NCBI GenBank assembly: GCA_016870915.1
Contig: VFZY01000045.1
Location: forward strand, 1-34,564
Direction: 5' to 3'
Origin: Acidobacteriota bacterium
GTDB lineage: Bacteria; Acidobacteriota; Terriglobia; Bryobacterales; Bryobacteraceae
Length of the DNA stretch: 34,564 nt
Below are positions 7,262-14,989 of this stretch, one piece after another (position 1 is the stretch's first letter; the number at the start of each line of letters is the position of its first letter). The position numbers were made by a program, and so were the translations under genes. The notes beneath the pieces were generated by a model, which saw only the letters and a program-made list of their open reading frames with translations, did no database searches and was not told the origin of the DNA.

Positions 7262-8812
7262 TTGACTCTGCCACCTTTCACCAATCAGGCTTTCACTGAT
7301 TTCTCGAACCCGGCCAACGTCCAGGCCATGCTCGCCGCCCAGGCCGCCGTGCGTGCCCGGTTCGGCCGAGAGTATCCCTTGCTCATCGCGGGTGAGCAGG
7401 CCACCACGGACGCCAAGCTTCAGAGCGTCAACCCCTCGCGCCCCGCCCAGATCGTGGGCGTCCATCAACTGGCCACGCCCGCCATGGCCCAACAGGCCAT
7501 CGAACGCGCCCACGCCAATTTCCCCGCCTGGAGCCGGACCCCGGTCGAGGACCGCGTCAAAGCCGCCGTGCGCGTCGCCTCCATCATCCGCGACCGCAAG
7601 CTCGAATTCGACGCCTGGCTCGTCTATGAAGCCGGCAAGACCTGGAATGAGGCCGAAGCCGACGTCTCGGAAGCCATCGATTTCTGTGAATACTACGCCC
7701 GCCAGATGATGCATTGGGCCAACCCGGGCCCGCTGGTCCAGATGCCCGGCGAACACGGCCGCCTTGTCTATCTCCCGCTCGGCGCGGGCGTCATTGTGCC
7801 GCCGTGGAACTTCCCGCTCGCCATCCTCGCCGGCATGAGTGTCGCCGCGCTCGTCGCCGGCAACACCGTCGTCATCAAACCCTCCAGCGACACCCCCACC
7901 GTCGGCGCCAAGTTCGCCGAAGTGCTGCTGGAAGCCGGTTTCCCCGCCGAATCCTTCAGCTTCCTCCCCGGCAGCGGAGCCGCCATCGGCGACCTTCTGG
8001 TCACCCATCCCCTCACCCGCTTCGTCTCCTTCACGGGGTCCAAGGACGTTGGCCTCCGCATCAATAAACTCGCCGCCCGCCCCCAGAAAGGCCAGCGCTG
8101 GATCAAGCGCGTGGTCGCCGAAATGGGAGGCAAGGACGCCATCGTCGTCGATAGCGAAGCCGATGTCGATGCCGCCGTCACGGGAGTGGTGCAGGCCGCT
8201 TTCGGCTATCAGGGCCAGAAGTGCTCCGCCTGTTCGCGCGCCATCGTCGATCAGTCCGTGCACGATGAGTTCCTCGCGAAGCTCGTCGCCGCCGCCGCCA
8301 AACTCACCGTCGGCCCCTCGGATGACCCTGCCCACAACCTCGGCCCGGTCATCAACGGCCGCGCCCGCCAGACCATTCTCGACTACATCGAGACCGGGCG
8401 CTCGGAAGGCCAACTCGCCCTCGGCGGAGCCGCCGCCCCCGGCGAAGGCTACTTCATCCAGCCCACCATCTTCAGCGGCATCGAAGCCCACCACAGGCTG
8501 TTTCAGGAAGAGATCTTCGGGCCGGTTCTCGCGGTGGCCAAAGCCCGCGATTTCACCCACGCCATGGAACTGGCCAATGACTCCGAGTACGGCCTCACCG
8601 GAGCTCTCTACTCACGCAACCCCGAAAAGATCCAATACGCCCGCGATCACTTCTTCGTCGGCAACCTCTACATCAACCGCAAGTGCACAGGGGCCATGGT
8701 CGGAGCCCACCCCTTCGGAGGCTTCAACATGTCCGGCACGGATTCCAAAGCCGGCGGGCCGGACTACCTGCTCCAGTTCCTGCAAGGCAAATCGATCGCC
8801 GAAAAGCTGTAG
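7262..8812 (+). CDS. pruA: L-glutamate gamma-semialdehyde (P5C) dehydrogenase
   Basis: The 516-residue product is an NAD-dependent aldehyde dehydrogenase of the P5CDH/RocA-PutA branch, which oxidises glutamate semialdehyde to glutamate in proline and arginine breakdown. The N-terminus YPLLIAGEQ and SVNPSRPAQIVG are branch-typical. VIVPPWNFPLAI (178-189) and FTGSKDVG shape the nucleotide site. VAEMGGKDAIVVD carries the general base Glu287, and YQGQKCSACSR the catalytic Cys321. Length is close to free-standing P5CDH (about 515-545). No proline dehydrogenase gene is adjacent. Glutamate dehydrogenase occurs 20 kb away, and the two could share the glutamate pool, but that is inference. Translation starts at TTG with a good ribosome binding site. 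The convergent metallo-hydrolase ends 9 bases later. Confidence 0.92.
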   Translation: MTLPPFTNQAFTDFSNPANVQAMLAAQAAVRARFGREYPLLIAGEQATTDAKLQSVNPSRPAQIVGVHQLATPAMAQQAIERAHANFPAWSRTPVEDRVKAAVRVASIIRDRKLEFDAWLVYEAGKTWNEAEADVSEAIDFCEYYARQMMHWANPGPLVQMPGEHGRLVYLPLGAGVIVPPWNFPLAILAGMSVAALVAGNTVVIKPSSDTPTVGAKFAEVLLEAGFPAESFSFLPGSGAAIGDLLVTHPLTRFVSFTGSKDVGLRINKLAARPQKGQRWIKRVVAEMGGKDAIVVDSEADVDAAVTGVVQAAFGYQGQKCSACSRAIVDQSVHDEFLAKLVAAAAKLTVGPSDDPAHNLGPVINGRARQTILDYIETGRSEGQLALGGAAAPGEGYFIQPTIFSGIEAHHRLFQEEIFGPVLAVAKARDFTHAMELANDSEYGLTGALYSRNPEKIQYARDHFFVGNLYINRKCTGAMVGAHPFGGFNMSGTDSKAGGPDYLLQFLQGKSIAEKL

Positions 8813-8821
8813 CCGCCCGGC

Positions 8822-9718
8822 CTACTTCCCCAACTCGTCATACAGCAGCCCCGGGATCCGTCCCCACCGCTGACTGGCCGCCTCGAACGTCTGCGGACGC
8901 GCCGCCCCCGGCGCCAGCGGAGCCACCCGCCACGCCGGCAGTTCCATCTTCTCTAACGCCAGCTCCGCCAGCACTTCGTCGCGCGAACGTCCCTGCTGGC
9001 GCAGGCTCAGTACCTTCTCCCGCAGCCCCTCGAACGTGCGCTTCCACGCCACCAGGTCCTCCCGCTTCATGATCGGCCCATGCCCCGGAATCACCGTGTC
9101 GAAGTCCCACGCCTCAAGCGTCCGGTCAATCGTCCGGATCCACTCCACCGCGCTCGCCCCGTTGTTCGTGTCCAGCAGCGGAATGTTCGCCACAAACAGA
9201 TCCCCCGTGTGAATCGTCTTCAGATCCGGGAAATACACGATCGCGTCGCCGTTCGTATGGCCCCGCCCGAAGTGCCGGGCCCGCACCTCACGCCCGCCCA
9301 GGTACAGCGACGCCTCGTTCGCGAACGCCACCCGCGGCGCCCCCGGCTGCTTGCCGCGAGCCATGTTGTCCCGCGCGTTCCGGTGCAGGATCACCTCGGC
9401 GATTCCCAGCATCTTCGCGTTGCTGCCCGTGTGGTCGCCGTGATGATGCGTGTTGATCACGTACCGCACCGGCCTATCCGTCGCCTTCTTGACGTTCGCC
9501 AGAATCTGGTCGAAATCCTGCGTGAACTTGTCGTCCACGATCACCGTGCCCTCTTCGGTGGGAAACACCGCCACGTTGCCGCCCGAGCCCTGAATGTTCC
9601 AGAGCCCGTCCTTCACCTTTTCCAGCGTCAACGTCTGCGGCGGGGGCGCCTGCGCCGCCCACAGCACAAACACAAAACCGGCCAGTGCGGCCGCGCGAAA
9701 CATGGATGCGTACTGCAT
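8822..9718 (-). CDS. Exported metallo-beta-lactamase-fold hydrolase
   Basis: A 298-residue protein with a signal peptide-like start (FRAAALAGFVFVLWAAQA, 7-24), so it is probably periplasmic. VINTHHHGDHTGSN carries the zinc-binding HxHxDH motif (H91-H96). GRGHTNGDAIVYFPDLKTIH, TGDLFV and VIPGHGPIM supply the remaining ligand motifs. This arrangement is typical of the SoxH/quinoprotein-relay subgroup of the fold, whose members have varied or unknown substrates. Nothing points to beta-lactam resistance in particular. ATG 9718 was chosen; ATG 9703 would also keep the signal peptide. It follows motB by 24 bases on the same strand and may be co-transcribed with it. Confidence 0.82.
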   Translation of the reverse strand: MQYASMFRAAALAGFVFVLWAAQAPPPQTLTLEKVKDGLWNIQGSGGNVAVFPTEEGTVIVDDKFTQDFDQILANVKKATDRPVRYVINTHHHGDHTGSNAKMLGIAEVILHRNARDNMARGKQPGAPRVAFANEASLYLGGREVRARHFGRGHTNGDAIVYFPDLKTIHTGDLFVANIPLLDTNNGASAVEWIRTIDRTLEAWDFDTVIPGHGPIMKREDLVAWKRTFEGLREKVLSLRQQGRSRDEVLAELALEKMELPAWRVAPLAPGAARPQTFEAASQRWGRIPGLLYDELGK

Positions 9719-9742
9719 GCCAAGAGTATACAGACACTCCGG

Positions 9743-10849
9743 CTACCGCTTTTTGCGCATCGTGGGCCCGAACGCGCTCGGCTTCGCCACAGCCTCATAG
9801 GCAGCCGCCGATGTCTCCACCGCCGCTCCGCGCCCCGGCCCGGCCGCAACCCGCGGGCGCTCCTCCGGCAAATCCGCAATCCGCGTCGGAAGCGGAGCCG
9901 CCGCGCGCACAGCCGGCGTCCGCGCCTCTAAGGTCGTCACCGACGCTCGCGCCTCTAAGCCCGTCATCGGCGCTCGCGCCTCTAGGCCCGTCATCGGCGT
10001 TCGCGCCTCTAGGCCCGTCACCGACGCACGCGCGGGCGCGGCAGGAACTTCCACCACCGGAGACAACTCCGCGGAAGGCTTACCCTTCCCCTCGTCCTGC
10101 TTCTGCACCGGCTCCGACTTCCCGCCAAAGTCGTTCAGGATCACCACATCCACCCGCCGGTTCTGCTGGCGTCCTTCCGCCGTGTCGTTCGGCGCCACCG
10201 GAACCGTGTCCGCAAAGCCCACAATCGCCATCCGGCTCCGCGAAATCGCGAACATCTCCGCCAGCACCTCCAGCATCGCAATGCTGCGCGCCGCCGAAAG
10301 CTCCCAGTTGCTCTGGAACCGCGCCGACCGGATCGGTGTCGAATCCGTGTGGCCCTCAAGCCGCACCGGATTCCGCACCGCCGCAATCGATGCCGCCACC
10401 TTCTCGATAATCGGCAGCGCATCCTCGTTCAACTGGTCGCTCGCCGGCGGAAAAAACGCCGCCTCCCGCATGCTGATCACGAGCCCCCGCGCCTCCAGAT
10501 CCACCTGGACCTTCCCCTCCGACACTTCCTGCTTCAGCACCTCGTTCAACCGGTGGAGCGACGGAACCAATTCCGCCCGGGCCATCTCCGCCGCGGCCGA
10601 GTCATGCTTCTGGTCCTTCTCTCCCGGAATCTTGTGATCCCCCGACATCCCCGAAAGTGCACGCTGCAGCGCCCCGCTCTCGAACGCCTCTTTCATCGAA
10701 CGCGACAACTCAGCCACTTTGCCTTTATCCGACTGGCTGTTGGCGAACATCACCACAAAAAACGCGAACAGCAAAGTGATGAAGTCCGCATACGACACAA
10801 GCCACCGCTCGTGGTTCTCGTGCTCAGCGTGTGGCTTGCGCCGCGACAT
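9743..10849 (-). CDS. motB: Flagellar motor stator protein MotB with repeat-bearing tail
   Basis: The 368-residue protein has the MotB plan. A short cytoplasmic start is followed by one membrane segment, SYADFITLLFAFFVVMFA (19-36), containing Asp22, the expected proton-binding residue. Next come a linker and an OmpA-like peptidoglycan-binding domain (about 120-242) with LEGHTDSTPIRSARF and NWELSAARSIAMLEVL. Together with MotA it anchors the stator to the cell wall and drives rotation. The unusual part is a C-terminal extension of about 125 residues that contains four 9-residue repeats (275-310) and ends in a basic MRKKR. Most MotB proteins stop soon after the OmpA domain. It is 6 bases after motA. 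Confidence 0.92.
   Translation of the reverse strand: MSRRKPHAEHENHERWLVSYADFITLLFAFFVVMFANSQSDKGKVAELSRSMKEAFESGALQRALSGMSGDHKIPGEKDQKHDSAAAEMARAELVPSLHRLNEVLKQEVSEGKVQVDLEARGLVISMREAAFFPPASDQLNEDALPIIEKVAASIAAVRNPVRLEGHTDSTPIRSARFQSNWELSAARSIAMLEVLAEMFAISRSRMAIVGFADTVPVAPNDTAEGRQQNRRVDVVILNDFGGKSEPVQKQDEGKGKPSAELSPVVEVPAAPARASVTGLEARTPMTGLEARAPMTGLEARASVTTLEARTPAVRAAAPLPTRIADLPEERPRVAAGPGRGAAVETSAAAYEAVAKPSAFGPTMRKKR
9920..10027 (-). repeat. Four 27-base tandem repeats inside motB
   Basis: Four in-frame units encode ASVTGLEAR, TPMTGLEAR, APMTGLEAR and ASVTTLEAR. They lie in the tail after the peptidoglycan-binding domain. Being a multiple of three, changes in copy number would alter tail length without breaking the gene. 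Confidence 0.9.
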
Positions 10850-10855
10850 CGTCCG

Positions 10856-11683
10856 TTACGCCCGCCGCAGGGCAGCCGCCCCCGCCGCCGCCTTCCCCTT
10901 CGCCGGCTCCTCCGCCGGCAGATAGCTCTCCAGCTTGCTGCGGATCAGCTTCGGATTCAGCCCCTCCGCAATCCCGATAATCCCCTCCAGAGCCATCTCC
11001 CGGAGCATCGCCTCCTGGTGCACCTTCGCCTTGATCTTGTTCGCCGCCGGCAGCAGGAACAGGTTCGCCAGCGCCACGCCGTAAATCGTCGCCACGAACG
11101 CCACCGCGATCCCGTGCCCCACTTCCTTGATGTCCTCCAGGTTCTTCATCACCTGGATCAGCCCCATCACCGCGCCGATGATTCCGATCGTCGGTGCATA
11201 CCCGCCCGCCGCCTCGAAGCACTTCGCCTCGGCCCCGCCCCGCTCTTCGTGCGCGGAAATCTCAAGCTCCATCATCTTCCGCAACTCGCCCAGATCGCAG
11301 CCGTCCACCGCCAGCGTCAGCGCTTTCTTCAGAAATGGATCCGTTGCCCGCGCCGCCTCCGCCTCCAGGGAGACCAGCCCCTGCCGCCGCGCCTTCGACG
11401 CGTACTCGATAATCTCATCGATCACCGCCCGCCCTGTCCTGGGTTTGTCCGTGAACACGCCCAGCAACTGCCGCGCCCCGCCCGCCAGAGTATCCAGCGG
11501 CGTGTTCACCATCACCGCCCCCAGCGTGCCGCCCGCCACAATCAGGCCCGCGGTCAACTGCGCCACGTCGCTGATGTTTCCACCCTCAAGCAACAGCCCG
11601 CCCACAATCCCCAGCGCCGCCACCGCCAGGCCCAGAACGGTCCCATAGTCCGGCTTCAATGCCGGCTTGGCCGGGGCTGCCAT
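10856..11683 (-). CDS. motA: Flagellar motor stator protein MotA
   Basis: The 275-residue product matches MotA/TolQ/ExbB-type stator subunits of the MotA branch. Two membrane helices lie near the N-terminus (YGTVLGLAVAALGIVGG and VAQLTAGLIVAGGTLGAVM). A cytoplasmic loop follows, then two more helices: YAPTIGIIGAVMGLIQVM and GIAVAFVATIYGVALANLFL. The prolines in APTIGIIG and LFLLPAANK correspond to the functionally important MotA prolines. With MotB it forms the ion channel that turns the flagellar motor. Its ATG shares one base with the stop of flbD (TGATG), and motB follows 6 bases later, so the three genes look translationally coupled. Confidence 0.94.
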   Translation of the reverse strand: MAAPAKPALKPDYGTVLGLAVAALGIVGGLLLEGGNISDVAQLTAGLIVAGGTLGAVMVNTPLDTLAGGARQLLGVFTDKPRTGRAVIDEIIEYASKARRQGLVSLEAEAARATDPFLKKALTLAVDGCDLGELRKMMELEISAHEERGGAEAKCFEAAGGYAPTIGIIGAVMGLIQVMKNLEDIKEVGHGIAVAFVATIYGVALANLFLLPAANKIKAKVHQEAMLREMALEGIIGIAEGLNPKLIRSKLESYLPAEEPAKGKAAAGAAALRRA

Positions 11684-11877
11684 CAGGCCGCCGCCTCGGC
11701 GCGCAGACTCCGCCGGTACTCAACCGTCCGGCGAACCACTTCCTCGGGCGCCTCCGTTACCACGAACTTCTGCCCGTTCGTGAGAGTGATCACCGTATCA
11801 GGTGTCGTTTCAAGATGTTCGATCAGGTCGCAGTTCAGGACGATCGGAACCCGGTTAATGCGTGTCAGCCAGATCAT
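11683..11877 (-). CDS. flbD: FlbD-like flagellar protein
   Basis: A 64-residue protein starting MIWLTRINRVPIVLNCDLIE, followed by HLETTPDTVITLTNGQKFVV. Both stretches are characteristic of the small FlbD/SwrD family found before motAB in many flagellar operons. In Bacillus the family member increases motor power. A longer frame starting with TTG at 11886 exists, but the family begins at the MI of ATG 11877. The stop overlaps the motA start by one base. Confidence 0.82.
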   Translation of the reverse strand: MIWLTRINRVPIVLNCDLIEHLETTPDTVITLTNGQKFVVTEAPEEVVRRTVEYRRSLRAEAAA

Positions 11878-11924
11878 GCACGGCAATCCGCCACATGAAC
11901 TTATCGGCTACCCCACCCCCTCTA

Positions 11925-12335
11925 TTACGCATCCTTTAGTAGGGTTAAAAGGTCCACCAATTCGCGCCGGATCGGCTCCAGCCGAGCCATCTCAACCGTC
12001 GCCCCCGCCGCGGCTCCAAACAGGCTCGCCTGCACCCCCGGAGCCGCCGCCCCCGCCACGGGAGCCGCCTTCTTCCGGCTCCTCGCATTGGCCAGATGCT
12101 TCCGAGCCCCCTCAATCGTAAACCGCTGTTCGTAGAGCAGATGTTTGATCTGCAGGATCAGCTCCACGTCCTTCCGCCGGTACATCCGGTGATTGCTCCC
12201 CGCCTTCTTCGGCTCAATCCCCGGAAACTCGCTCTCCCAATACCGCAGCACGTGCGGCTCCACCCCCGCCATGCGGCTCACTTCGCCCATGCGGAAATAC
12301 AGCTTGTTGGGTAGTTGCTGTCCTGTCTCGCTCAT
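11925..12335 (-). CDS. MerR-family transcriptional regulator
   Basis: The 136-residue protein has a MerR-type winged helix in its first 75 residues: RMGEVSRMAGVEPHVLRYWE is the helix-turn-helix, and NHRMYRRKDVELILQIKHLL the wing and second helix pair. The remainder is an Ala-rich linker (KKAAPVAGAAAPG) and a short helix ending LVDLLTLLKDA. No cysteine cluster for metal binding is present, so the ligand, if any, is unknown. Small MerR proteins of this type are common near core genes in Acidobacteriota and Deltaproteobacteria. It is the first gene of the minus-strand motility run, 47 bases before flbD, and is divergent from rlmB with a 65-base gap that must hold both promoters. Confidence 0.85.
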   Translation of the reverse strand: MSETGQQLPNKLYFRMGEVSRMAGVEPHVLRYWESEFPGIEPKKAGSNHRMYRRKDVELILQIKHLLYEQRFTIEGARKHLANARSRKKAAPVAGAAAPGVQASLFGAAAGATVEMARLEPIRRELVDLLTLLKDA

Positions 12336-12400
12336 GGCTCCCGGCCTCCGGCTCCATGCGCCGGGTTGGCGTTACCATTTAACATTATGAGCTTTGCCGT

Positions 12401-13114
12401 ATGAGCGTGCTTGCTGGAATTCATCCCGTGCGGGAAGCCCTGCTCGCCGGCCGCCCCATCGATCGTGTTCTCGTCGCCAAAGGCGCCGGCGGACCGCGCC
12501 TTCAGGAAATCATCGACCTCTGCCGCGAACGCAAAGTCCCCCTCCGTTTTGAACCCCGCGCCGCCCTCGATCGCGCCACCGCCTCCGCCACCCATCAGGG
12601 CGTCGCCGCTTTTGCCGCCGCCCAGTCCGCCACCACTCTTGAAGCCGCCGCCGCCGCCCGTGGACTCCTCGTCATCCTCGATGGCATCGAAGATCCCCAC
12701 AACCTCGGCGCCATCGTCCGCACCGCCCATGCCGCCGGAGCCGCGGCCGTCATCATCCCCGAACGCCGCGCCGCCGGTGTCACCGAAACCGTCGCCAAAG
12801 CCGCCGCCGGCGCCCTCGAGCACCTTCCCCTGGTCAAGGTCACCAACGTCAATCGCTGCATCGAAGAGCTGAAGGAGCAGGGCTACTGGATCTACGGCTT
12901 GGACGAACGCGGCGCCGTCGCCTACGACCGTGTGGAGTACAACGCGCCCGCGGCCATCGTCCTCGGCGGCGAAGGCCACGGCCTGCACCAGCAGACGGCC
13001 AGACACTGCGACGTTCTCGTCAGAATCCCCATGGCTGGAGCCATCGCCTCGCTCAACGTCTCGGTGGCAGCCGGCGTCGCGCTCTTTGAATGGCGAAGGA
13101 GAAACCCCCAATGA
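12401..13114 (+). CDS. rlmB: 23S rRNA (guanosine-2'-O-)-methyltransferase RlmB (SPOUT)
   Basis: The 237-residue product is a TrmH/SpoU-type 2'-O-methyltransferase. SVLAGIHPVREALLAG is the classical start of the substrate-binding domain. The SPOUT knot is given by three motifs: VILDGIEDPHNLGAIVRTAH, IVLGGEGHGLHQQTARHCD and VRIPMAGAIASLNVSVAAG. RlmB methylates the ribose of a conserved guanosine in the peptidyl-transferase region of 23S rRNA. Length matches the family (about 240-250). Assignment to RlmB and not another TrmH-type enzyme is by the overall motif set. Its stop codon overlaps the ATG of the following sulfatase, an unexpected coupling of a housekeeping gene to an exported enzyme. Confidence 0.9.
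   Translation: MSVLAGIHPVREALLAGRPIDRVLVAKGAGGPRLQEIIDLCRERKVPLRFEPRAALDRATASATHQGVAAFAAAQSATTLEAAAAARGLLVILDGIEDPHNLGAIVRTAHAAGAAAVIIPERRAAGVTETVAKAAAGALEHLPLVKVTNVNRCIEELKEQGYWIYGLDERGAVAYDRVEYNAPAAIVLGGEGHGLHQQTARHCDVLVRIPMAGAIASLNVSVAAGVALFEWRRRNPQ
13096..13101 (+). promoter_or_regulatory. Ribosome binding site deciding the sulfatase start
   Basis: AAGGAG lies nine bases before ATG 13111 and inside the end of rlmB. It favours 13111, which gives a Tat signal at the N-terminus, over the upstream in-frame ATG at 13090. Confidence 0.65.
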
Positions 13115-14862
13115 TCGGAATATCCAGACGTCAGTGGCTGGCCGCACTGGCCGCGGCCCCTGTGCCGGCCCAGTCCCGCCGCCGGCCCAACATCGTCGTC
13201 ATGCTTGCCGATGACCAGGGCTGGGGCGATCTCGGCATCAACGGCAACACCAACCTCGCCACGCCCCACATCGACTCCATCGCCCGCGACGGCGCCCTCT
13301 TCGATCGCTTCTTCGTCTGCCCCGTCTGCGCTCCCACCCGCGCCGAGTTTCTCACCGGCCGCTACCACGGCCGCGGCGGTGTCCGCGGCGTCAGCACCGG
13401 GGAAGAGCGCCTCAACACCGACGAACACACCATCGCCCAGACCTTCAAGTCCGCCGGCTACGCCACCGGAGCCTTCGGCAAATGGCACAACGGCTCCCAA
13501 CACCCCTACCATCCCAACGCCCGCGGCTTCGATGAATTCTATGGATTCACCGAAGGCCACTGGGGCCAGTACTTCAACCCCGAACTCGAACACAACGGCG
13601 AAATCGTCCGCGCCCGCGGCTTCATCGCCGACATCATCACGGACCGTGCCCTGCGCTTCATCGGCCAGCACCACACCCGCCCCTTCTTCTGTTACCTGCC
13701 CTTCAACACGCCCCATTCTCCCTATCAGGTGCCCGGCCGGTACTTCGACAAGTTTGCCGCCCTCGACCCCCCGCTCAAAGCCCGCGACCCCCAACAGGAG
13801 AGCCTCCCCATCACCCGCAGCGTCCTCGCCATGATGGAGAACCTCGACGCCAACGTCGGCCGGGTTCTCGCCCATCTCCAATCCCTGAACCTCGCCAATG
13901 ACACCATCGTCGTCTACTTCAGCGACAACGGTCCGCAAAGCTGGCGCTGGAACGGCGGCATGAAGGGCCGCAAGGGCAACCTGGATGAAGGCGGCATCCG
14001 CTCCCCGCTCCTCATCCGCTGGCCCGGCCACATCGCCCAGGGGACCCGCATCCCGCAAATCGCCGCCGCCATCGATCTGCTGCCCACCCTCGCCGCTCTC
14101 GCCGGCATTCCCATCCGTGCCGAAAAGCCTCTCGACGGCCGCAATCTCCAGCCGCTCCTCGCCAATCCCGCCGCCCCCTGGCAGGACCGCATGATCTTCA
14201 CCGCCTGGCGCAACCGCGTCAGCGTCCGCACCCAGCAATACCGCCTCGATCCCGACGGCCGCCTCTTCGACCTCCCGGCCGACCCCGGCCAGGACCGCGA
14301 CATCGCCGCCGCTCAACCCGCCATCGCCACACGGCTCAAAGCCGCCGCCGCCGAATTCGCCCGCACCGTCCTCCCGCCCCTCGCCGACCCGCGGCCTTAC
14401 CCCGTCGGCTACTCCCGCACCACCCGCCTCCCGGCCCGCGATGGAGTGCCCCACGGCGGAGTCCGCCGCAGCGCGCCAGCCCCCAACTGCTCCTACTTCA
14501 CCAACTGGACCAGGCCCGGGGACTCCATCACTTTCGATATCGAAGTCGCCCGCCCCGGCCGTTTCCATGCCGAAATCTACTACGCCTGCCCCGCCGCCGA
14601 CACCGGCTCCACCATCGAACTCGCATTCGGAGACGCCCGCCTCACCGCCCGCATCACCGAACCCCACAACCCGCCCGCCCTCGGCGCCTCCGACGACCGC
14701 GCCCCCCGCGGCGGCGAATCCCTCGTCAAGGACTTCCGCCCCATGACCCTCGGCCCCATCTTCCTCGCCCAGCACCGGGGTCCCCTAACCCTCCGGGCCA
14801 CCGAAATCAAAGGCGCCCAGGTGGCGGAAATCCGCTATCTCGCCCTCACCCGCCTGGATTGA
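13111..14862 (+). CDS. Tat-exported sulfatase with C-terminal beta-domain
   Basis: The start at 13111 gives MIGISRRQWLAALAAAP, a twin-arginine export signal, and 583 residues. The sulfatase core follows: PNIVVMLADDQGWGDLGI (metal-binding Asp pair), then VCAPTRAEFLTGR with Cys73, which must be converted to formylglycine, then FGKWHNG and VYFSDNGPQSW. Such enzymes hydrolyse sulfate esters, usually of polysaccharides. After about residue 430 an extra domain (FTNWTRPGDSITFDIEVARP and later) looks like a beta-sandwich carbohydrate-binding module, which would hold the enzyme on a glycan; that part is inference. The start overlaps the rlmB stop by four bases (ATGA). No sulfatase-maturating enzyme is present in the window. 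Confidence 0.9.
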   Translation: MIGISRRQWLAALAAAPVPAQSRRRPNIVVMLADDQGWGDLGINGNTNLATPHIDSIARDGALFDRFFVCPVCAPTRAEFLTGRYHGRGGVRGVSTGEERLNTDEHTIAQTFKSAGYATGAFGKWHNGSQHPYHPNARGFDEFYGFTEGHWGQYFNPELEHNGEIVRARGFIADIITDRALRFIGQHHTRPFFCYLPFNTPHSPYQVPGRYFDKFAALDPPLKARDPQQESLPITRSVLAMMENLDANVGRVLAHLQSLNLANDTIVVYFSDNGPQSWRWNGGMKGRKGNLDEGGIRSPLLIRWPGHIAQGTRIPQIAAAIDLLPTLAALAGIPIRAEKPLDGRNLQPLLANPAAPWQDRMIFTAWRNRVSVRTQQYRLDPDGRLFDLPADPGQDRDIAAAQPAIATRLKAAAAEFARTVLPPLADPRPYPVGYSRTTRLPARDGVPHGGVRRSAPAPNCSYFTNWTRPGDSITFDIEVARPGRFHAEIYYACPAADTGSTIELAFGDARLTARITEPHNPPALGASDDRAPRGGESLVKDFRPMTLGPIFLAQHRGPLTLRATEIKGAQVAEIRYLALTRLD

Positions 14863-14989
14863 TGCACCTGACCAATCCCCGCGATCACAAACTCTGAAAC
14901 TTTATTTCCAGTCTGTTTTCAACAAATTACAAACAACAGAAGGAAATCCCGATCCCCCCGCTCCGTAAAATCAGCACGGAGAACAAACC
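14863..14989 (+). other. AT-rich intergenic region
   Basis: Positions about 14885-14945 are rich in A and T, standing out sharply in a very GC-rich window. A TAAAAT at 14966-14971 and CGGAG at 14977-14981 precede the next start. It probably holds the promoter of the following gene; no clear -35 box or terminator hairpin was found. Confidence 0.4.

Noticed and set aside
11878-11924. tRNA or small RNA between the MerR gene and flbD
   Set aside because: The 47-base gap is too short and shows no cloverleaf or hairpin.
10349-12121. 590-codon plus-strand open frame across motB, motA and flbD
   Set aside because: It lies antisense to three well-recognised flagellar genes and has an Arg/His/Pro/Leu-rich composition typical of shadow frames in GC-rich DNA.
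12922-14775. 617-codon minus-strand open frame across the sulfatase
   Set aside because: Gly/Glu/Ala/Val-rich translation with no domain; it is the antisense shadow of a clear sulfatase gene.
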